A DNA stretch of 64,000 bases, taken from positions 62,001 through 126,000 of the forward strand of contig NZ_MAST01000008.1 in NCBI RefSeq assembly GCF_001758225.1, written 5' to 3'. A program made the position numbers and the translations under genes. Source of the DNA: Humibacillus sp. DSM 29435 (GTDB lineage Bacteria > Actinomycetota > Actinomycetes > Actinomycetales > Dermatophilaceae). Within the stretch, counting starts at the first letter, position 1, and each line of letters opens with the position of its first letter. Shown here piece after piece: positions 62,345-64,000 of the stretch. The notes beneath the pieces are model-generated. The model did no database searches, was not told the DNA's origin, and saw nothing but the letters and a program-made list of their open reading frames with translations.

Positions 62345-62600
62345 CTACATCCGGCACGGCACCAGCACCCTGTTCGCGGCAATAGAGATCGCGAAGTGCA
62401 AGGTCACCCGGGCCTGCAAACCGCGCCACCGCAACCAGGAGTTCCTCGCGTTTCTAGGGCAGGTCGCTCGCGCGCGCCTACCCCGACGAGGGCACTGGGA
62501 CCGAGCTGCACCTAGCGATGGACAACTACGCCGCGCACAGGCACTCGAACATCAAGGCCTGGCTCGCAGCATGTCTGACAAAACCGGGGCCATTCTTTGA
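62345..62600 (+). pseudogene. IS630-type transposase remnant
   Basis: GTSTLFAAIEIAKCKVTRAC and KPRHRNQEFLAFLGQVARA match the IS630 part of the chimera at 54430. After a shift near 62475 another frame continues PDEGTGTELHLAMDNYAAHR and HSNIKAWLAA. Only about 80 residues remain. Confidence 0.8.
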
Positions 62601-62709
62601 CCCCCACTGACCTCCAGTACCTTGACAAGTTCTGACCGCCCGGGGAGACGGGACCGCTCGTCACGCAAACCCACCAACCCGCCGCCACAGTGAGACATCC
62701 GAGTGCCGC

Positions 62710-62746
62710 TTGACCCGAAGTGCACTCCAGGTTGTCTACTACTTTC
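62710..62746 (+). promoter_or_regulatory. MerR-type promoter with 19-bp spacer
   Basis: TTGACC (62710-62715) and TCTACT (62735-62740) are separated by 19 bp, longer than the standard 17 and typical of MerR-controlled promoters. ACCCGAAGTGCACTCCAGGT in the spacer is a near-palindrome (arms ACCYGRAGTGC). Transcription would begin at or just before the ATG at 62747, implying a leaderless mRNA. Confidence 0.7.
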
Positions 62747-63199
62747 ATGGCCGAGACGAACGTGGAGTGGTTGACACCGAAGGAGATGGCGACCCGGTGC
62801 GGTATCAGCCCAGAAACGTTGCGCTACTACGAGCAGGAAGGTTTGCTCAACGTCGTGGCACGCAACGCTGGGAATCAGCGCCGATACGACGCGGACGATG
62901 TCGCATGGGTCGAGGTTCTGCGGTGTCTGCGGGTAACGGCACTGCCAATTCGCGAGCTCAAGCGTTTCGCAGAGCTGGTGCGCCAAGGAAACGACGGACT
63001 GGCGGGACGCATCGACCTGCTCAAGGCCCACCGCCGCGAGGTCCTGGCCCAGCGCCGCGCACTGGACGGCGCGTTGAAGATGATCGCCCACAAGATCGAT
63101 GTCTACGCCCAGCAACTCGATTCGGTGCCGCCGGTGGACACCCACGGGATGAACACGACTCCCACCCTGCGAGGTCAAGGCGTCCGGCGCGCGCTGTAG
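62747..63199 (+). CDS. MerR family transcriptional regulator
   Basis: 150 residues. HTH: WLTPKEMATRCGISPETLRY then YEQEGLLNVVARNAGNQRRY; a dimerisation helix follows (RIDLLKAHRREVLAQRRALD). The C-terminus resembles MerR proteins that regulate aldo/keto reductases. The promoter at 62710 with a 19-bp spacer precedes it, and the aldo/keto reductase gene begins 75 bp after it, a typical regulator-target pair. Confidence 0.92.
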   Translation: MAETNVEWLTPKEMATRCGISPETLRYYEQEGLLNVVARNAGNQRRYDADDVAWVEVLRCLRVTALPIRELKRFAELVRQGNDGLAGRIDLLKAHRREVLAQRRALDGALKMIAHKIDVYAQQLDSVPPVDTHGMNTTPTLRGQGVRRAL

Positions 63200-63273
63200 C
63201 CAGTCAGATTAGTCAGTGTCATGGAGCCGAACCCATACGAGGGGCCGGCCGAGGCGAAAGGGAGTTGCAGCAC

Positions 63274-64000
63274 GTGAGAACAGCACGCAGAAGGTTGGGT
63301 CCGTGGTCGGTGCCACCCGTTGGGCTAGGCGCGATGCCGATGTCGTGGGAGCCGATGCTGGACCATCGCGACCGTGCTATCGCCACGGTTCACGCCGCCT
63401 TGGACGTCGGTGTGCGCCTCTTCGACACCGCCAACATCTACGCGCCGAGCTGGGAACGAGTGGGCCACGGTGAAGCCCTGCTGGCCGAGGCCCTTGCCAC
63501 CTGGACCGGGACGGCACCGGACGTGGTGGTGTCGTCCAAGGCAGGGATCGACTGGGGCCCGGGCGGGGCGGTTCGAAATGCAAACCGAGATCACCTGCGC
63601 GCCGCCTGTGAAGCAAGCCTGACCGCGCTCGAGTGTGAGCGCATCGACCTGTACTACCTGCACTGGCCGGCCCGGGCGCCATCGTTCGCGCGTCAAGTTG
63701 AGAACATGCTGGCCCTTCAGTCCGATGGGCTAGTCCAACGTGTGGGTCTGTCTAACATCGACGCCCGACAACTGGCTGTCGCCCTCGACGTGGGCGGAGC
63801 GGTCGATGTCGGGGGCATCATCGCGGTCCAGAACGAGTACTCCCCACGCTTTCGGGCTCACCCTGACGTCATCCAGCGCACCAACGAGGCTGGCGTCGCT
63901 TTCTTACCCTGGAGCCCCTTTGGTGGAGCCGACCGAGCCCACAAGGTCGGGACGCAGTACGCCGCTTTCGAGGACGTCGCGGACGCGCACGGGCGCAGCG
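63274..64000 (+). CDS. Aldo/keto reductase, truncated by window end
   Basis: An NADPH-dependent reductase of the AKR superfamily; 242 residues are visible and the frame is open at the end. Catalytic tetrad: Asp and Tyr in RLFDTANIYAPSWE, Lys in VVVSSKAGIDWGPGG, His in IDLYYLHWPARAPS. VQRVGLSNIDARQL and IIAVQNEYSPRF are the usual barrel motifs. GTG start at 63274 with GGGAG 9 nt upstream. Probably controlled by the MerR protein just upstream. Confidence 0.93.
   Translation, partial: MRTARRRLGPWSVPPVGLGAMPMSWEPMLDHRDRAIATVHAALDVGVRLFDTANIYAPSWERVGHGEALLAEALATWTGTAPDVVVSSKAGIDWGPGGAVRNANRDHLRAACEASLTALECERIDLYYLHWPARAPSFARQVENMLALQSDGLVQRVGLSNIDARQLAVALDVGGAVDVGGIIAVQNEYSPRFRAHPDVIQRTNEAGVAFLPWSPFGGADRAHKVGTQYAAFEDVADAHGRS

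Noticed and set aside
1-64000. CRISPR array
   Set aside because: The only tandem repeats (2141-2341, 8717-8780, 52269-52352) have no unique spacers of regular length and no cas genes are present.

Overview
The window is high-GC DNA with actinobacterial codon use, GTG starts, many ATGA/GTGA start-stop overlaps and actinobacterial synteny. The run pgsA-like / DUF881 / sbp / DUF881 / gcvH / garA / ftsR / DUF151 / merR / gcvP reproduces the mycobacterial pgsA2-to-gcvB neighbourhood gene for gene. An actinomycete of the Micrococcales (Intrasporangiaceae-like) is my best guess. That is inference from gene content, not from a marker gene.

1-8.6 kb is conserved core: glycine cleavage P protein (cut by the window start) behind a glycine riboswitch, two MerR-type regulators, the FHA protein GarA, lipoyl protein GcvH, and a membrane block made of Sbp, two DUF881 proteins and a CDP-alcohol phosphatidyltransferase. 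8.8-21.7 kb is lineage-specific chromosome: a VOC protein, an alpha/beta hydrolase, a large LuxR-type ATPase regulator, a frameshifted OsmC gene, and a three-gene signalling operon (true histidine kinase, dead kinase, response regulator with an extra N-terminal domain) followed by lipoproteins.

21.9-36.9 kb is a genomic island. A tRNA-Pro-like 3' end with its hairpin is followed by a tyrosine integrase and then by a 12-gene minus-strand sugar block. That block holds two short GH36-like glycosidases, a class V PLP enzyme, a CUT1 ABC importer, an IlvD/Edd dehydratase, a DapA-family aldolase, a KDG-type kinase, a KDPG-type aldolase, an SDR dehydrogenase and a FadR/GntR regulator. Together they can import an alpha-galactoside-like sugar, hydrolyse it and degrade it oxidatively in a De Ley-Doudoroff/Entner-Doudoroff-like way. 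A second tRNA 3' half (TGT anticodon loop) lies at 37.1 kb.

37.2-50.9 kb mixes defence or conflict genes with other accessory genes: an MNT-HEPN toxin-antitoxin pair, a TOTE-type primase-helicase, a two-component system beside a LolA/RseB-like protein and an ABC-2 exporter, ParDE, and remnants of an IS1595 transposase, UPF0158 and integrases. 51-54.4 kb holds a PfkB kinase, a small exported peptide gene with an internal 51-nt repeat, a diverged intergenic repeat and menG. 54.4-62.6 kb is an insertion-sequence graveyard: an IS110/IS630 chimera, an IS1182-like element nested in an IS256 transposase with a clear 4-bp target duplication, and decayed MerR, DUF6194 and TPR genes. Among these stand intact arginase-family and questin-oxidase-like genes. 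The window ends in a MerR regulator with a 19-bp-spacer promoter and an aldo/keto reductase cut by the window end.
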